This document shows, one piece after another, positions 9,321 to 17,308 of a DNA stretch of 64,000 bases. Each line of letters begins with the position of its first letter. Within the stretch, counting starts at the first letter, position 1. The notes beneath the pieces are model-generated. The model did not search any database. It saw nothing but the letters and a program-made list of their open reading frames with translations, and had not been told where the DNA came from. The DNA comes from Acidobacteriaceae bacterium. Lineage in GTDB: Bacteria > Acidobacteriota > Terriglobia > Terriglobales > Acidobacteriaceae. The DNA is taken from the NCBI GenBank assembly GCA_003134995.1, contig PLDC01000019.1, positions 211,920 to 275,919 on the forward strand. Reading direction: 5' to 3'. The translations under genes and the position numbers were made by a program.

Positions 9321-9803
9321 GTGCTTCACCGACATTTTCTGCGCGTTTCCATATTCTTGCTGACCTTGTTCGTGCTCGGCGGCTCCCTGGCGTCGGCGCG
9401 CGATCTTGCGCTGGTTTCCAACAAATCCAATCCGGTGGGTGCTATCACTCTTCCGGACCTGGTGAAGATTTGCAAAGCGCAAACCAACCGCTGGCCCGAT
9501 GGCAAGCCCGTCACCTTCGTGATGCGCTCTCCGTCGGTGCCCGCGATGAAGGTGGTGCTGGAAAAGGTTTATGGCATGTCTGAGAGCGAGGTCGACGATC
9601 TCATCGTCACCTCAAATCGCGGACGTCCCACGCATCCCGCCATCCTGGTCGCCACCTCCGACGACGAACTCGTCAACAAGGTCGCCACAGTTCCCGGAGC
9701 CATCGGCGTCGTAGATGTGTATTCGATCAACAGCAGCGTGGCCGTGGTCAAGGTCGCAGGCAAGCTCCCGCTGGAACCGGGCTATTTGCTGCATGGAAAC
9801 TAG
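9321..9803 (+). CDS. PstS-like periplasmic substrate-binding protein, short form
   Basis: This 160-residue exported protein starts at GTG with GGAG eight bases upstream and has a signal peptide ending near LASA (residue 25). The mature part (DLALVSNKSNPVGAITLPDL, then a region resembling the GATE-type helix of phosphate-binding proteins, and ending GAIGVVDVYSINSSVAVVKV) matches short PBP-like proteins related to phosphate-binding PstS. It is about half the length of a full PstS and lies without pstCAB neighbours. A role in phosphate uptake is therefore doubtful; it may be a sensor or solitary binding protein. Confidence 0.7.
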   Translation: MLHRHFLRVSIFLLTLFVLGGSLASARDLALVSNKSNPVGAITLPDLVKICKAQTNRWPDGKPVTFVMRSPSVPAMKVVLEKVYGMSESEVDDLIVTSNRGRPTHPAILVATSDDELVNKVATVPGAIGVVDVYSINSSVAVVKVAGKLPLEPGYLLHGN

Positions 9804-10007
9804 AGTCAGGGGTCAGGGGTTAGGGGCTAGGGGTTTGGGGTCAGGGGTCAATAAGAACAACTTTTGGGATCTTGAATTGAGGCGGAATCTCGGGCGTAGA
9901 TCAGGGATCACTGAAGGGTCGGAGATAACGCCAAGGATTAAGAGCGGCCGCACTGCTGCCTAATCCCTAACCCCTGGGTTTCCCTAGCCCCTAGCCCCTG
10001 GCTTTCA
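9804..10007. repeat. Inverted pair of heptamer arrays between two genes
   Basis: Immediately after the TAG stop of the PstS-like gene comes a 7-nt array (GGTCAGG, GGTTAGG, GGCTAGG, GGTTTGG, GGTCAGG). About 110 bp later the inverted counterpart (CCCTAAC, CCCTGGG, CCCCTAG, CCCCTGG) ends just before the start of the PilZ gene. The two arms could fold into a long imperfect hairpin. No gene is visible between them. Confidence 0.75.
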
Positions 10008-10010
10008 AAA

Positions 10011-10379
10011 ATGTCTGCAACCGGCAAAAAAACCGCACCCAAGAAGCCGGCTTCTTCCTATTCCCGCCGGTTCCCGCGCTTCGCGGTCGATGTCCGCATG
10101 CAGGTTCGCATGTTTCAGGACGGAGAATTCCGCAGTTGTTGGGGACGCTCCACCGAACTTGGCCAGGATGGCATCGGCGCCACTCTGACGGGAGACCTGG
10201 AACGGGGCGAAATCGTTTCCCTGGAAATCCCTCTGCCGCTCAGTTCCTATCCGCTAAAAGTGCGGGCCATTGTGCGATACCGCCAAGGGCTGCGCTACGG
10301 CTTTGAATTCCTCACGCTTGACGGCAGCCAGCGCGAAATGCTGCGCCGGGTTTGCGAAATGCTCGCCTCAGGATCCTGA
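10011..10379 (+). CDS. PilZ domain protein (predicted c-di-GMP receptor)
   Basis: This 122-residue protein is essentially a single PilZ domain. The N-terminal c-di-GMP-binding arginines are in YSRRFPRF (about residues 17-24). The second motif, normally (D/N)xSxxG, appears as TELGQDGIG (about residues 47-55), with the Ser replaced. A beta-barrel core ends with RYGFEFLTLDGSQREMLRR. There is no membrane segment, so it should act in the cytoplasm, tuning motility, exopolysaccharide or other c-di-GMP outputs. The target is not visible from context. The altered second motif may weaken ligand binding. Confidence 0.85.
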   Translation: MSATGKKTAPKKPASSYSRRFPRFAVDVRMQVRMFQDGEFRSCWGRSTELGQDGIGATLTGDLERGEIVSLEIPLPLSSYPLKVRAIVRYRQGLRYGFEFLTLDGSQREMLRRVCEMLASGS

Positions 10380-10470
10380 GCCGGGATTAAAACCCCTCGG
10401 TAAATACAGAATTCGACCCTCACGGAACGGCTTAGGGCCTCATCCGTTGCAGGTTAGAAAACCGCGGCCT

Positions 10471-10938
10471 CTAAGCCGCCGGAAAATGCTCAATGTCGGA
10501 GTGCGTGTGAACCGGCACGGGCAAGCTGCTGCTCCAGCAATCGGCAACGATCAGCCATACGCCGAGACGACGCCACGCCTTCAAGTACTTGCCGCGATCA
10601 ACAAGCACAGAGCCATCGAGCTGGCGAATGCTGACAGTGTAGCGGCCGATCTCCATGGCAAGGTCGCCGGAAGCTTCCACACGGATGGTTTCGAGGCGGA
10701 GATCTTCGAATCCCGCTTCGCCGATCTGGTGCAGCAGCCGCTCCACGGCCTTCGGTCCGTAGGCAGCATCGTACTGCGGCACCATGAAAACGCCATCCTG
10801 CGCGAAGAGCGCGGAAACCTGGTCGTAGTTGCCGGTGTTGAATGAGGTGACGAAATCCTGAGCCAGATTGCGGATCATGGACTGCACATCCATGATCGGA
10901 CGTGGGTCCGTCAAGGAACTCGAATAGGGCCGATACAT
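10471..10938 (-). CDS. SnoaL-like / DUF4440 family protein
   Basis: This 155-residue protein has the alpha+beta barrel pattern of the NTF2/SnoaL superfamily: LAQDFVTSFNTGNYDQVSAL, then FAQDGVFMVP, and GRYTVSIRQLDG in the second half, ending with WLIVADCWSSS. Members include small isomerases, hydrolases and many stress-associated proteins of unknown activity. The start at 10938 is well supported by AGGAGG with a 6-base spacer. It is monocistronic and convergent with the PilZ gene. No catalytic residues can be assigned confidently. Confidence 0.75.
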   Translation of the reverse strand: MYRPYSSSLTDPRPIMDVQSMIRNLAQDFVTSFNTGNYDQVSALFAQDGVFMVPQYDAAYGPKAVERLLHQIGEAGFEDLRLETIRVEASGDLAMEIGRYTVSIRQLDGSVLVDRGKYLKAWRRLGVWLIVADCWSSSLPVPVHTHSDIEHFPAA

Positions 10939-11147
10939 CTACTACCTCCTGGGGGAAGGCCAAGAGCGGCGTCCATGGCCAGACTGGACTACGCTCCTCA
11001 CTGCAAACGCATCATAACGCACAAGGGCCTGTGGAAGCATGAAGATTTATGAGGTGAGGAAGAAAAATTTTGGTTCTGGAAATCTCGTTGGGGAGAAGCC
11101 GGGTTTCCACTTGTGCGCCAATGTGCGTGAGGTTTATGTTCTCGCGG

Positions 11148-11342
11148 ATGAGCGCAAGCGGGCGGCAACCTTCGCAAGGGAGCGCGGGCGAAACGAAACT
11201 GGCTCCCGTGCACGGGATAGAGCGGTTTTTAGGGCATCCGGAGCGCTTCTGTCCGAACTGCTCAGCGGAATTGAAAGAGAATCGCTGCAAGTTGAGCTGT
11301 CCCAAGTGCGGGTTTTATTTGAGCTGCTCCGATTTCTACTGA
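11148..11342 (+). CDS. Small zinc-ribbon protein
   Basis: The C-terminal 31 residues, [14 protein letters not shown] and then [14 protein letters not shown], form a classic four-cysteine zinc ribbon (CxxC with a second CxxC) plus an extra pair of cysteines, ending at a TAA-type stop. The start is uncertain: ATG at 11148 (65 residues) is chosen, GTG at 11208 would leave 45 residues, and the frame is open back to 11070. No good ribosome binding site precedes any of them. Similar tiny zinc-ribbon proteins are common in Acidobacteriota; the role is unknown. It is upstream of osmC on the same strand. Confidence 0.55.
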   Translation: MSASGRQPSQGSAGETKLAPVHGIERFLGHPERFCPNCSAELKENRCKLSCPKCGFYLSCSDFY

Positions 11343-11452
11343 AGTGTGAAAATTCTTGCACAGGCATACGCCTGACACGCCGGGGAATCTACATCTACAA
11401 TGTCTAAAGACTAACTTTCTGGTCATGATTCTTTCTGTGATAAGGAGACGGA

Positions 11453-11875
11453 ATGGAACGCAAGGCAAGCGCAGTGTGGAAGGGCGGTTTGAAGGACGGA
11501 AAGGGAACGATTTCGGCACCCGGCGGCGTCTTGAAAGAAACTCAGTATTCGTTTACCTCACGGTTTGAGAACGGGCCGGGAACGAATCCGGAGGAGTTGA
11601 TTGCGGCAGCGCACGCGGCCTGCTTCTCGATGGCGCTTTCGGCGCAACTGGGCGGCGCGAATCTGACTCCTGAGAGCATCAGCACGAACGTGACCCTCAC
11701 CATGGAGAAGCTCGATTCAGGCTGGACGATTACAGCGAGCCATATTGATGTAGTAGGGAAAGTTCCGGGAGCCGATGCGGCCGCATTTCAGAAATATGCG
11801 GAGGCGGCAGAAAAGGGCTGTCCGGTATCGAAAGTGCTGAATGCGAAGATCTCGATGACCGCGAAGCTGGGGTAG
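11453..11875 (+). CDS. osmC: OsmC family peroxiredoxin
   Basis: This 140-residue OsmC/Ohr family protein reduces organic hydroperoxides through a reactive cysteine pair. The N-terminus MERKASAVWKGGLKDGKGTI is typical of OsmC. The peroxidatic Cys lies in HAACFSMALS (about residue 56) and the resolving Cys in KGCPVSKVLN (about residue 124). The start follows AAGGAG with a 5-base spacer. It acts in the cytoplasm against peroxide or osmotic stress. Its TAG stop is followed at once by a heptamer array, then by the tRNA-Leu promoter. Confidence 0.92.
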   Translation: MERKASAVWKGGLKDGKGTISAPGGVLKETQYSFTSRFENGPGTNPEELIAAAHAACFSMALSAQLGGANLTPESISTNVTLTMEKLDSGWTITASHIDVVGKVPGADAAAFQKYAEAAEKGCPVSKVLNAKISMTAKLG

Positions 11876-11910
11876 GGCTTTCGGGCTTCGGCTTTCGGGC
11901 TTCGGCTTTC
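11876..11910 (+). repeat. Heptamer array after the osmC stop codon
   Basis: Five alternating 7-nt units (GGCTTTC, GGGCTTC, GGCTTTC, GGGCTTC, GGCTTTC) begin directly after the TAG stop of osmC. Confidence 0.8.
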
Positions 11911-11932
11911 GCGCTGCAACGGCGTTGTTGGT

Positions 11933-11960
11933 TTGACAGGCTGATAGCGGGCTGTAAAAA
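11933..11960 (+). promoter_or_regulatory. Candidate sigma-70 promoter for tRNA-Leu
   Basis: A consensus -35 box TTGACA (11933-11938) and a -10-like TAAAAA (11955-11960) are 16 bp apart. They are followed about 65 bp later by the tRNA, with a GGCGGCC/GGCCGCC hairpin in the leader around 11989-12006. Confidence 0.55.
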
Positions 11961-12024
11961 TAGACTGGTTAGTCTTCCTGACACGGCGGCCTTGCGGCCG
12001 CCGCTGCATTGCAAGTTCAAGATT

Positions 12025-12111
12025 GCCATCGTGGCGGAATTGGCAGACGCGCATGGTTCAGGTCCATGTACCGGCAACGGTGTGGGGGTTCGAGTCCCTT
12101 CGATGGCACCA
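12025..12111 (+). tRNA. tRNA-Leu (anticodon CAG)
   Basis: The acceptor strands GCCATCG and CGATGGC pair perfectly and are followed by an encoded ACCA end. The anticodon stem CATGG/CCATG encloses loop TTCAGGT, giving anticodon CAG, which reads the CTG leucine codon. A long variable arm (TACCGGCAACGGTG) identifies a class II tRNA, and the T loop is GGTTCGAGTCC. The gene stands alone, between osmC and a polysaccharide deacetylase gene. No integrase or duplicated tRNA 3' end is nearby. Confidence 0.97.
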
Positions 12112-12208
12112 CAAGACATTTCTTTCTAATCATTAGCTAGCCCGAGTATCGGCTTACGCGAGATCACATCAGCTTTCACCAGCGGCCGAAGTCTCGTACA
12201 CTCTCTGC

Positions 12209-13129
12209 ATGAAAATTCCTGTAAGTATGACTTGGCTGGTGGGCTACTTGCTCATGGCGTTGTGCGGAATCTGCTCGGCTCAGAAGCTTGCTATTACCTT
12301 TGATGATCTGCCGCTGAATGGCGAACTGCCGCCTGGAGTTACGCGCCCCGAGACCGCGAAGAATGTGCTGGCGATTCTGAAAAAGCGGCACGCTCCTCCC
12401 GTGTATGGATTTATCAATGCAAAAAAACTGGAAGGCAGCGCGGATGGGGCCGAGGCGCTGAAGTTGTGGGCAGCTGCCGAGCCGGTTGGCAATCATACTT
12501 ATTCGCATATGGATCTCGAACAGAACTCCGTCGAAGCCTACGAGCGCGATATCGCGGAGAACGAACCGGTGCTCGAGTTGCTTAAAGCAGACGGCAGAGA
12601 TGACTGGCACTGGCTGCGTTATCCGTACCTGCATGAGGGAGACACCGTTGAGAAGCGCCGCGCGGTGCGCGCTTATTTGAAAACGCATGGGTACAAGATT
12701 GCGCAGGTCACGCTCGACTGGGAAGACTACTTGTGGAATTTTGCATACGCGAGATGCGCGGCGAAAAACGATGCGAAGGCGATCCAGTGGCTACGGTCGA
12801 GCTATTTGAGCGCCGCTTCACAATTTCTTGACTTGGGTCGTGCGCAGGCGAAGCTGATTTACGGCCATGAGATTAACTACGTGCTGCTGATGCACCTGGG
12901 AGCGTTCAGCAGCACGATTCTGCCGGACGCGCTGGATCTCCTGAAGAAAAAAGGATTCCAGCTGGTAACGCTAGAGGAAGCCGAGAGCGACCCGGCATAT
13001 GACGGCGATCCGGATGTGGCTTTGCATGACGCCGGCACGTTTCTCGATCAGTGGATGCAGGTGAAACAGATCAAATATCCGGAGCACGCAGACAAGCCGT
13101 ACAAGGAACTCGACAGCATCTGCCAGTGA
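12209..13129 (+). CDS. Polysaccharide deacetylase family protein (NodB-like), exported
   Basis: This 306-residue enzyme has a signal peptide ending near GICSAQ (residue 25) and a NodB homology domain. Motif 1 is TFDDLP, with the catalytic base and a metal-ligand Asp. Motif 2 is NHTYSHMDL, with the two metal-binding His. Motif 3 is RYPYLHEG. It should act in the periplasm, removing N- or O-acetyl groups from glycans such as peptidoglycan or chitin-type chains; the exact substrate is not evident. It ends 51 bp before trpC and is probably a separate unit, because a -10 box lies in that gap. Confidence 0.88.
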   Translation: MKIPVSMTWLVGYLLMALCGICSAQKLAITFDDLPLNGELPPGVTRPETAKNVLAILKKRHAPPVYGFINAKKLEGSADGAEALKLWAAAEPVGNHTYSHMDLEQNSVEAYERDIAENEPVLELLKADGRDDWHWLRYPYLHEGDTVEKRRAVRAYLKTHGYKIAQVTLDWEDYLWNFAYARCAAKNDAKAIQWLRSSYLSAASQFLDLGRAQAKLIYGHEINYVLLMHLGAFSSTILPDALDLLKKKGFQLVTLEEAESDPAYDGDPDVALHDAGTFLDQWMQVKQIKYPEHADKPYKELDSICQ

Positions 13130-13161
13130 TCTCAGCTCAATTCTCGAATCGTTCCTTCCCG

Positions 13162-13174
13162 TATAATTCAGGCA
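13162..13174 (+). promoter_or_regulatory. Perfect -10 box just upstream of trpC
   Basis: TATAAT at 13162-13167 lies only 13 bp before the trpC ATG (13181), predicting transcription start near 13174 and a leader of about 7 nt with no ribosome binding site. No good -35 box is seen. If real, the trp/aro transcript would be nearly leaderless. Confidence 0.4.
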
Positions 13175-13180
13175 CCCGTT

Positions 13181-13993
13181 ATGCCTGTTTCCCTCGATGA
13201 GATTGTCAGCTCGACGCGGAAGAAAGTCGCCGAGTCCAAGCGCACGGCTGATTTGCGGGAGTTGGAAAGTCAAGCGGAAAGGCACGCGCCACGCGGCTTT
13301 CGGCGTGCTCTCGAGGAGAAAAGCAGGTCAGGCGTGGCCGTGATTGCGGAGTTGAAAAAGGCGTCGCCCTCGAAGGGATTGATCCGGGCAGAGTTTTGCG
13401 TGGAAGAGTTGGCGCGTGAATTGGAAGCGGCGGGAGCGGCAGCGCTTTCGGTGCTGACCGACGAGGAATTCTTTCAAGGCTCGCTGGAGAATTTGCGTTT
13501 GGCTTCGGCGGCGGCGAAGGTGCCGTGCCTGCGCAAGGATTTTATTGTGGATGAATTTCAGTTGCTGGAAGCGCGGGCAAATTCGGCCGACGCGGTACTG
13601 CTGATCGTGGCGGCTTTGACGAACGCGAAATTGCTGAAGTTGGCAAAGGGGGCGCGTTCGCGTGGGCTCGATGTGCTCTGCGAAGTGCATGATGAAGACG
13701 AACTGCAGCAGGCCTTAGATGCCGGTTGCGATTTGATTGGAGTGAACACGCGCGATCTGCGGACGTTCAAAGTGGATGCAGAGACGGCGTTCCGGCTGGC
13801 GGAGCGGCTTCCTAAGAATGTTATGAAGGTGGCAGAGAGTGGAATCCGATCGGGAGAAGACATCACGCGGCTGCGGGCCGCCGGATATCAGGCGTTCTTG
13901 ATCGGGGAATCGCTGATGCGGGCAGAGCGGCCGGGCGACGCGCTTCGGAGGTTAGTTGCGAATACCGAGTTGCGGGTACCGATTCGGCAATGA
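13181..13993 (+). CDS. trpC: Indole-3-glycerol phosphate synthase
   Basis: TrpC closes the indole ring of tryptophan from CdRP. This 270-residue TIM barrel shows the full set of family motifs: AELKKASPSKG (catalytic Lys in the first strand), LSVLTDEEFFQGS, LRKDFIVDEFQ (catalytic Lys), CEVHDEDE, IGVNTRDLRTF, VAESGIRSGEDI and FLIGESLMRA for phosphate binding. It opens the plus-strand aromatic block, with trpF 43 bp downstream. trpE, trpG and trpD are absent from the window and must lie elsewhere. Confidence 0.97.
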   Translation: MPVSLDEIVSSTRKKVAESKRTADLRELESQAERHAPRGFRRALEEKSRSGVAVIAELKKASPSKGLIRAEFCVEELARELEAAGAAALSVLTDEEFFQGSLENLRLASAAAKVPCLRKDFIVDEFQLLEARANSADAVLLIVAALTNAKLLKLAKGARSRGLDVLCEVHDEDELQQALDAGCDLIGVNTRDLRTFKVDAETAFRLAERLPKNVMKVAESGIRSGEDITRLRAAGYQAFLIGESLMRAERPGDALRRLVANTELRVPIRQ

Positions 13994-14036
13994 GCCTGTG
14001 CGTGAATTCTTTTACTTGCTGCGGACAACTTTGTTT

Positions 14037-14738
14037 ATGACTTGGGTGAAAATCTGTGGGATGACGAATTTGGAAGATGCGCTGACCGCGGTTGACGCCG
14101 GAGCGGATGCCGTGGGGTTTGTGTTCTATGAGAAGAGTCCGCGGAACATTAGCGTCGAGGCCGCGCGGGAGATTGTGAAGAAGTTGCCCGAGAGCGTGGA
14201 GAAAGTGGGAGTGTTTGTCGGGGAGACGTCGGAAGCAGTGTGCGAGATTTCGGAAAAGGCGGAGCTTACCGTCGCGCAGATCTACCCGGATTTTCGCAAC
14301 CCGTTCTCGATCCCGAATGATCGATTCTTAGAGAAGGCTTTGACTCGAGTAATCGTTGCGCTCCCGGCAAGTCAGTTGGAGTGCGAGGAATCCGACGATC
14401 CAGATGTCATCGTGGGCTTCAGGGTGTCCAATGCCTTCCGGGACCGTGTTGCGGCTGTGCTCTTCGATTCAGGCACCTCGGGGCGTCCGGGCGGCACCGG
14501 AAAGATGTTTGATTGGCGTAGCGCGGTTCCTATGACGGCTCTGATGGGTCGTGCCGGCGTGAGGTTCATTGTTGCAGGAGGGCTGACACCGGGCAGTGTG
14601 GTGGACGCGATGACGGAGCTTGCGCCTTGGGGAGTGGATGTGGCTTCTGGCGTGGAAGCAACTCCGGGAAAGAAAGATCCAGACAAAGTGCGGGCGTTCG
14701 TGAAGGCGGTGCGCGACGCGGATCGGAAGACGAGTTAG
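14037..14738 (+). CDS. trpF: Phosphoribosylanthranilate isomerase
   Basis: TrpF performs the Amadori rearrangement of PRA to CdRP. The start [14 protein letters not shown] is chosen because it is the canonical N-terminus with the catalytic Cys in KICGMTN; the frame is open further upstream. Other motifs are [28 protein letters not shown] (catalytic Asp and the phosphate loop) and [10 protein letters not shown]. At 233 residues it is longer than the usual 200-210. The normally conserved QLHG strand appears as AQIYPD with a divergent segment after it (residues about 80-105). It lies between trpC and trpB, whose ATG follows 2 bp after the stop. Confidence 0.92.
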   Translation: MTWVKICGMTNLEDALTAVDAGADAVGFVFYEKSPRNISVEAAREIVKKLPESVEKVGVFVGETSEAVCEISEKAELTVAQIYPDFRNPFSIPNDRFLEKALTRVIVALPASQLECEESDDPDVIVGFRVSNAFRDRVAAVLFDSGTSGRPGGTGKMFDWRSAVPMTALMGRAGVRFIVAGGLTPGSVVDAMTELAPWGVDVASGVEATPGKKDPDKVRAFVKAVRDADRKTS

Positions 14739-14740
14739 AA

Positions 14741-16036
14741 ATGGCTACGGTACCTAGAGCAATCAAAGTCAAAGCCCCCGCCCCTTCGACAGGCTCAGGG
14801 CAGGCTCTCTCGCAAAGAACGCGAGAAGGACGGGGCACCCAGCGCATTACTGCCCCCGCGAGTGAGCCCGGGCGGTTTGGCGTTTACGGCGGCCGCTATG
14901 TGCCCGAGACTTTGATGGCTGCGCTGGAGGAACTGGAGCGTGAGTATGAGAGAGCAAAGCGCGATCCGAAGTTTCAAGAGAGACTCGACGACTTGCTGCG
15001 GAATTATGCGGGGCGTCCTACGCCGCTGTCGTTTGCGCGCCGGCTTACGCAAAAGTTAGGTGGCGCGAAGATTTATTTAAAGCGTGAAGATTTACTGCAC
15101 ACGGGAGCTCATAAGATCAATAACTGTTTGGGCCAAGCGCTGCTGGTGGAGCGAATGGGCAAGCGGCGCGTGATTGCAGAAACTGGGGCTGGGCAGCACG
15201 GCGTGGCTACGGCAACTGTATGCGCGCTGCTGGGTTTTGAGTGCGTCGTGTACATGGGGACGGAGGACATGCGGCGGCAAGAGTTGAATGTGTTCCGCAT
15301 GCGATTACTAGGTGCGGAGGTACGCGGAGTCGAGTCGGGTTCACGCACGTTGAAAGATGCGATCAACGAAGCCATGCGCGATTGGGTCACGAATGTGCGA
15401 ACTACTCATTATCTGTTAGGAAGCGTACTGGGAGCGCATCCGTATCCGACGATGGTGCGGGATTTTCATCGCGTGATCAGCCGCGAGGCGCGGGCGCAGA
15501 TCCTGAAGGCCGAAGGGAAACTGCCGACGGCAGTGATTGCCTGCGTGGGCGGGGGATCGAATGCGATCGGAGTTTTCTACGAGTTCATAAAAGATAAGAA
15601 AGTCCGCTTGATTGGAGTGGAGGCCGGAGGACGCGGCGAAGCGCTGGGCGAACATGCGGCGCGCTTTCGCGGAGGCTCGCCGGGAGTTTTGCAGGGGACT
15701 TACTCGTACGTGCTGCAGGATTCGGCGGGGCAGATTGCGAATACGCATTCGGTTTCGGCAGGACTGGATTATCCCTCGATCGGTCCGGAGCATGCGGCGT
15801 TGCGGGATGCGGGGCGGGCGGAGTATGTTCCGGCGTCGGATGCTGAAGCGCTAGAGGCCACAACTTTGCTGGCGCGGACGGAAGGAATTATTCCAGCGCT
15901 GGAATCGGCGCATGCCGTTGCGGAGGTCGTGAAGCGCGCGCCGAAGATGAAGAAGTCCGATGTAGTGATTGTGAATATTTCCGGCCGCGGCGATAAAGAT
16001 ATCGGAATCATGCGCGAGAATCTCAAGCTGGATTGA
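14741..16036 (+). CDS. trpB: Tryptophan synthase beta chain
   Basis: TrpB condenses indole with serine using PLP. It has 431 residues, with the PLP lysine in HTGAHKINN, the [10 protein letters not shown] loop, the phosphate-binding GGGSNAIG and a C-terminal [10 protein letters not shown]. The start follows 2 bp after the trpF stop. The N-terminus carries about 45 extra residues ([15 protein letters not shown], then [12 protein letters not shown]) before the canonical [15 protein letters not shown]. This extension encodes a well-known dispersed repeat that reads PEPVEG on the other strand, so it looks like an in-frame repeat insertion. The catalytic core appears intact. Confidence 0.96.
   Translation: MATVPRAIKVKAPAPSTGSGQALSQRTREGRGTQRITAPASEPGRFGVYGGRYVPETLMAALEELEREYERAKRDPKFQERLDDLLRNYAGRPTPLSFARRLTQKLGGAKIYLKREDLLHTGAHKINNCLGQALLVERMGKRRVIAETGAGQHGVATATVCALLGFECVVYMGTEDMRRQELNVFRMRLLGAEVRGVESGSRTLKDAINEAMRDWVTNVRTTHYLLGSVLGAHPYPTMVRDFHRVISREARAQILKAEGKLPTAVIACVGGGSNAIGVFYEFIKDKKVRLIGVEAGGRGEALGEHAARFRGGSPGVLQGTYSYVLQDSAGQIANTHSVSAGLDYPSIGPEHAALRDAGRAEYVPASDAEALEATTLLARTEGIIPALESAHAVAEVVKRAPKMKKSDVVIVNISGRGDKDIGIMRENLKLD
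14776..14836. repeat. Dispersed CTTCGACAGGCTCAGGGCAG element inside trpB
   Basis: The 5' part of trpB contains the word CTTCGACAGGCTCAGGGCAG followed by a small palindrome (TCTCGC...GCGAGA with GTTCTTTGCG-like arms). On the minus strand it encodes ACPEPVEG, a peptide that marks this element in many bacterial genomes. A partial relative lies at 43772-43798. Confidence 0.65.
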
Positions 16037-16093
16037 ATCTTTGAGAAATTGATTATTGAGTCAATTCCAAATCATTTAATAACTCAATCATTT

Positions 16094-16882
16094 ATGCCTT
16101 TATCTTTCTACAAGAAACCCGCACTCGTGGTTTATGTGACCTGCGGCGATCCGGATCTCGCGACAACGCGTGCCGTGGTGCTGGCCGCGATTGAGGCCGG
16201 TGCTGATGTGATTGAGTTGGGAGTACCATTCAGCGATCCGGTGGCGGATGGGCCTGTGATTCAGCGGGCCAGCGAGCGGGCACTGAAACATGGGACCAGC
16301 CTGGCGCAGGTGTTGACGCTGGCGGCAGAAGTGCGGCAGCATGCGCAATCGACGGGCTTGATTGTGTTTTCGTATTTGAATCCGATCTTGCGCATGAGCA
16401 TGGAGAAGTTTTGCAGGGTGGCACGTCATGCAGGAGTGGATGGCGTGCTGGTCACGGATTTGCCGGTGGAAGAAGCGGGCGAATACTTGCGCGCGATGAA
16501 GGAGAATAATTTGGCGCCGGTTTTTCTGGCGGCGCCGACCAGTCCAGATGCGCGCTTGAAGCGGATTGCTGCAGCGTCTCGCGGATTTATATATGCAGTT
16601 TCGCGCACAGGAGTGACAGGAGCGCGGCAAAAGTTGGCAGAGGATGCGCAGAAATTAGTAAAGCGGTTGCGGCGCGTGACCAAGCTCCCGATCGCGCTCG
16701 GGTTTGGAATTTCGAATGCGGAGCAGTTTGCCGAAGTCGGCAAATTTGCGGACGCGGTGGTAGTGGGCAGTGCGATTGTGGAAACGATTGAGAAGAATCG
16801 AGGATGCGAAGCGGCAGCTGTCGGCGAATTTGTGAGGGAGCTATTAGCTGTCAGCTCTCAGCCGTCAGCTAAAACCTTATAA
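16094..16882 (+). CDS. trpA: Tryptophan synthase alpha chain
   Basis: TrpA cleaves indole-3-glycerol phosphate and channels indole to TrpB. It has 262 residues. Catalytic Glu is in VIELGVPFSDP and catalytic Asp in DPVADGPVIQ. VTDLPVEEA, YAVSRTGVTG and GFGISNAEQ form the rest of the barrel, and VVVGSAIVE the phosphate site. The start MPLSFYKKPALVVY matches the family; a 45-nt upstream extension is open but not family-like. Its last dozen codons (LLAVSSQPSAKTL) are made of a heptamer array, so the tail is probably repeat-derived. Confidence 0.96.
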   Translation: MPLSFYKKPALVVYVTCGDPDLATTRAVVLAAIEAGADVIELGVPFSDPVADGPVIQRASERALKHGTSLAQVLTLAAEVRQHAQSTGLIVFSYLNPILRMSMEKFCRVARHAGVDGVLVTDLPVEEAGEYLRAMKENNLAPVFLAAPTSPDARLKRIAAASRGFIYAVSRTGVTGARQKLAEDAQKLVKRLRRVTKLPIALGFGISNAEQFAEVGKFADAVVVGSAIVETIEKNRGCEAAAVGEFVRELLAVSSQPSAKTL

Positions 16883-16980
16883 TCGGCACGGCCGCCTTTT
16901 CTCTGCGTGGCGATTAACGAAACTTCACACCGAGCACTGTTCGACTTTGCTGATTGCTGACGGCTGAAAGCTGAGAGCGG
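16839..16980. repeat. Inverted heptamer arrays across the trpA-aroQ junction
   Basis: The left arm (AGCTATT, AGCTGTC, AGCTCTC, AGCCGTC, AGCTAAA; 16839-16873) overlaps the end of trpA. The right arm (TTTGCTG, ATTGCTG, ACGGCTG, AAAGCTG, AGAGCGG; 16946-16980) ends 5 bp before the aroQ ATG. The arms are inverted copies of one word type. A TATAAT (16878-16883) overlaps the trpA stop and might act as a -10 box for aroQ. Confidence 0.75.
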
Positions 16981-16985
16981 TTTCC

Positions 16986-17306
16986 ATGGACATCGCAGAT
17001 TGGCGAAAGAAGATTGACGAGCTTGATCAGCAACTGGTCAAACTGCTGAGCGAGCGGGCCCGGGCTGCGGTGGAGATTGGGCGGCTGAAGCGGGATACGT
17101 CCCTACCAATTTATGAGCCAGAGCGGGAACGCGTTGTGTTTGAGAATGTGCAACGGATGAATCATGGTCCGCTGCCGGGGCGAGATTTGGTACGGATTTT
17201 TGAACGGATCATGGACGTGATGCGAAATATTCAGAAGGAAGGAATTGGCTCGAAAGCGGACGCGGCAAAGGCGGAAACCGAACTGGATTCGGACTTGAAT
17301 GATTGA
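16986..17306 (+). CDS. aroQ: Chorismate mutase, AroQ type
   Basis: This 106-residue all-helical enzyme converts chorismate to prephenate. The N-terminal helix WRKKIDELDQQLVKLLSERA holds the active-site arginine region. AAVEIGRLK supplies the catalytic Lys and YEPERERVVFENV the following acidic/arginine residues. It is a stand-alone AroQ without a fused dehydratase or DAHP synthase domain. It sits between trpA and aroF and feeds tyrA two genes downstream. Its TGA stop is followed within a base or two by another heptamer array. Confidence 0.93.
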   Translation: MDIADWRKKIDELDQQLVKLLSERARAAVEIGRLKRDTSLPIYEPERERVVFENVQRMNHGPLPGRDLVRIFERIMDVMRNIQKEGIGSKADAAKAETELDSDLND

Positions 17307-17308
17307 AG

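Noticed and set aside
12025-12111. Integration site of a genomic island at tRNA-Leu
   Set aside because: No integrase, direct repeat of the tRNA 3' end or atypical gene cargo follows; downstream genes are ordinary aromatic biosynthesis genes.
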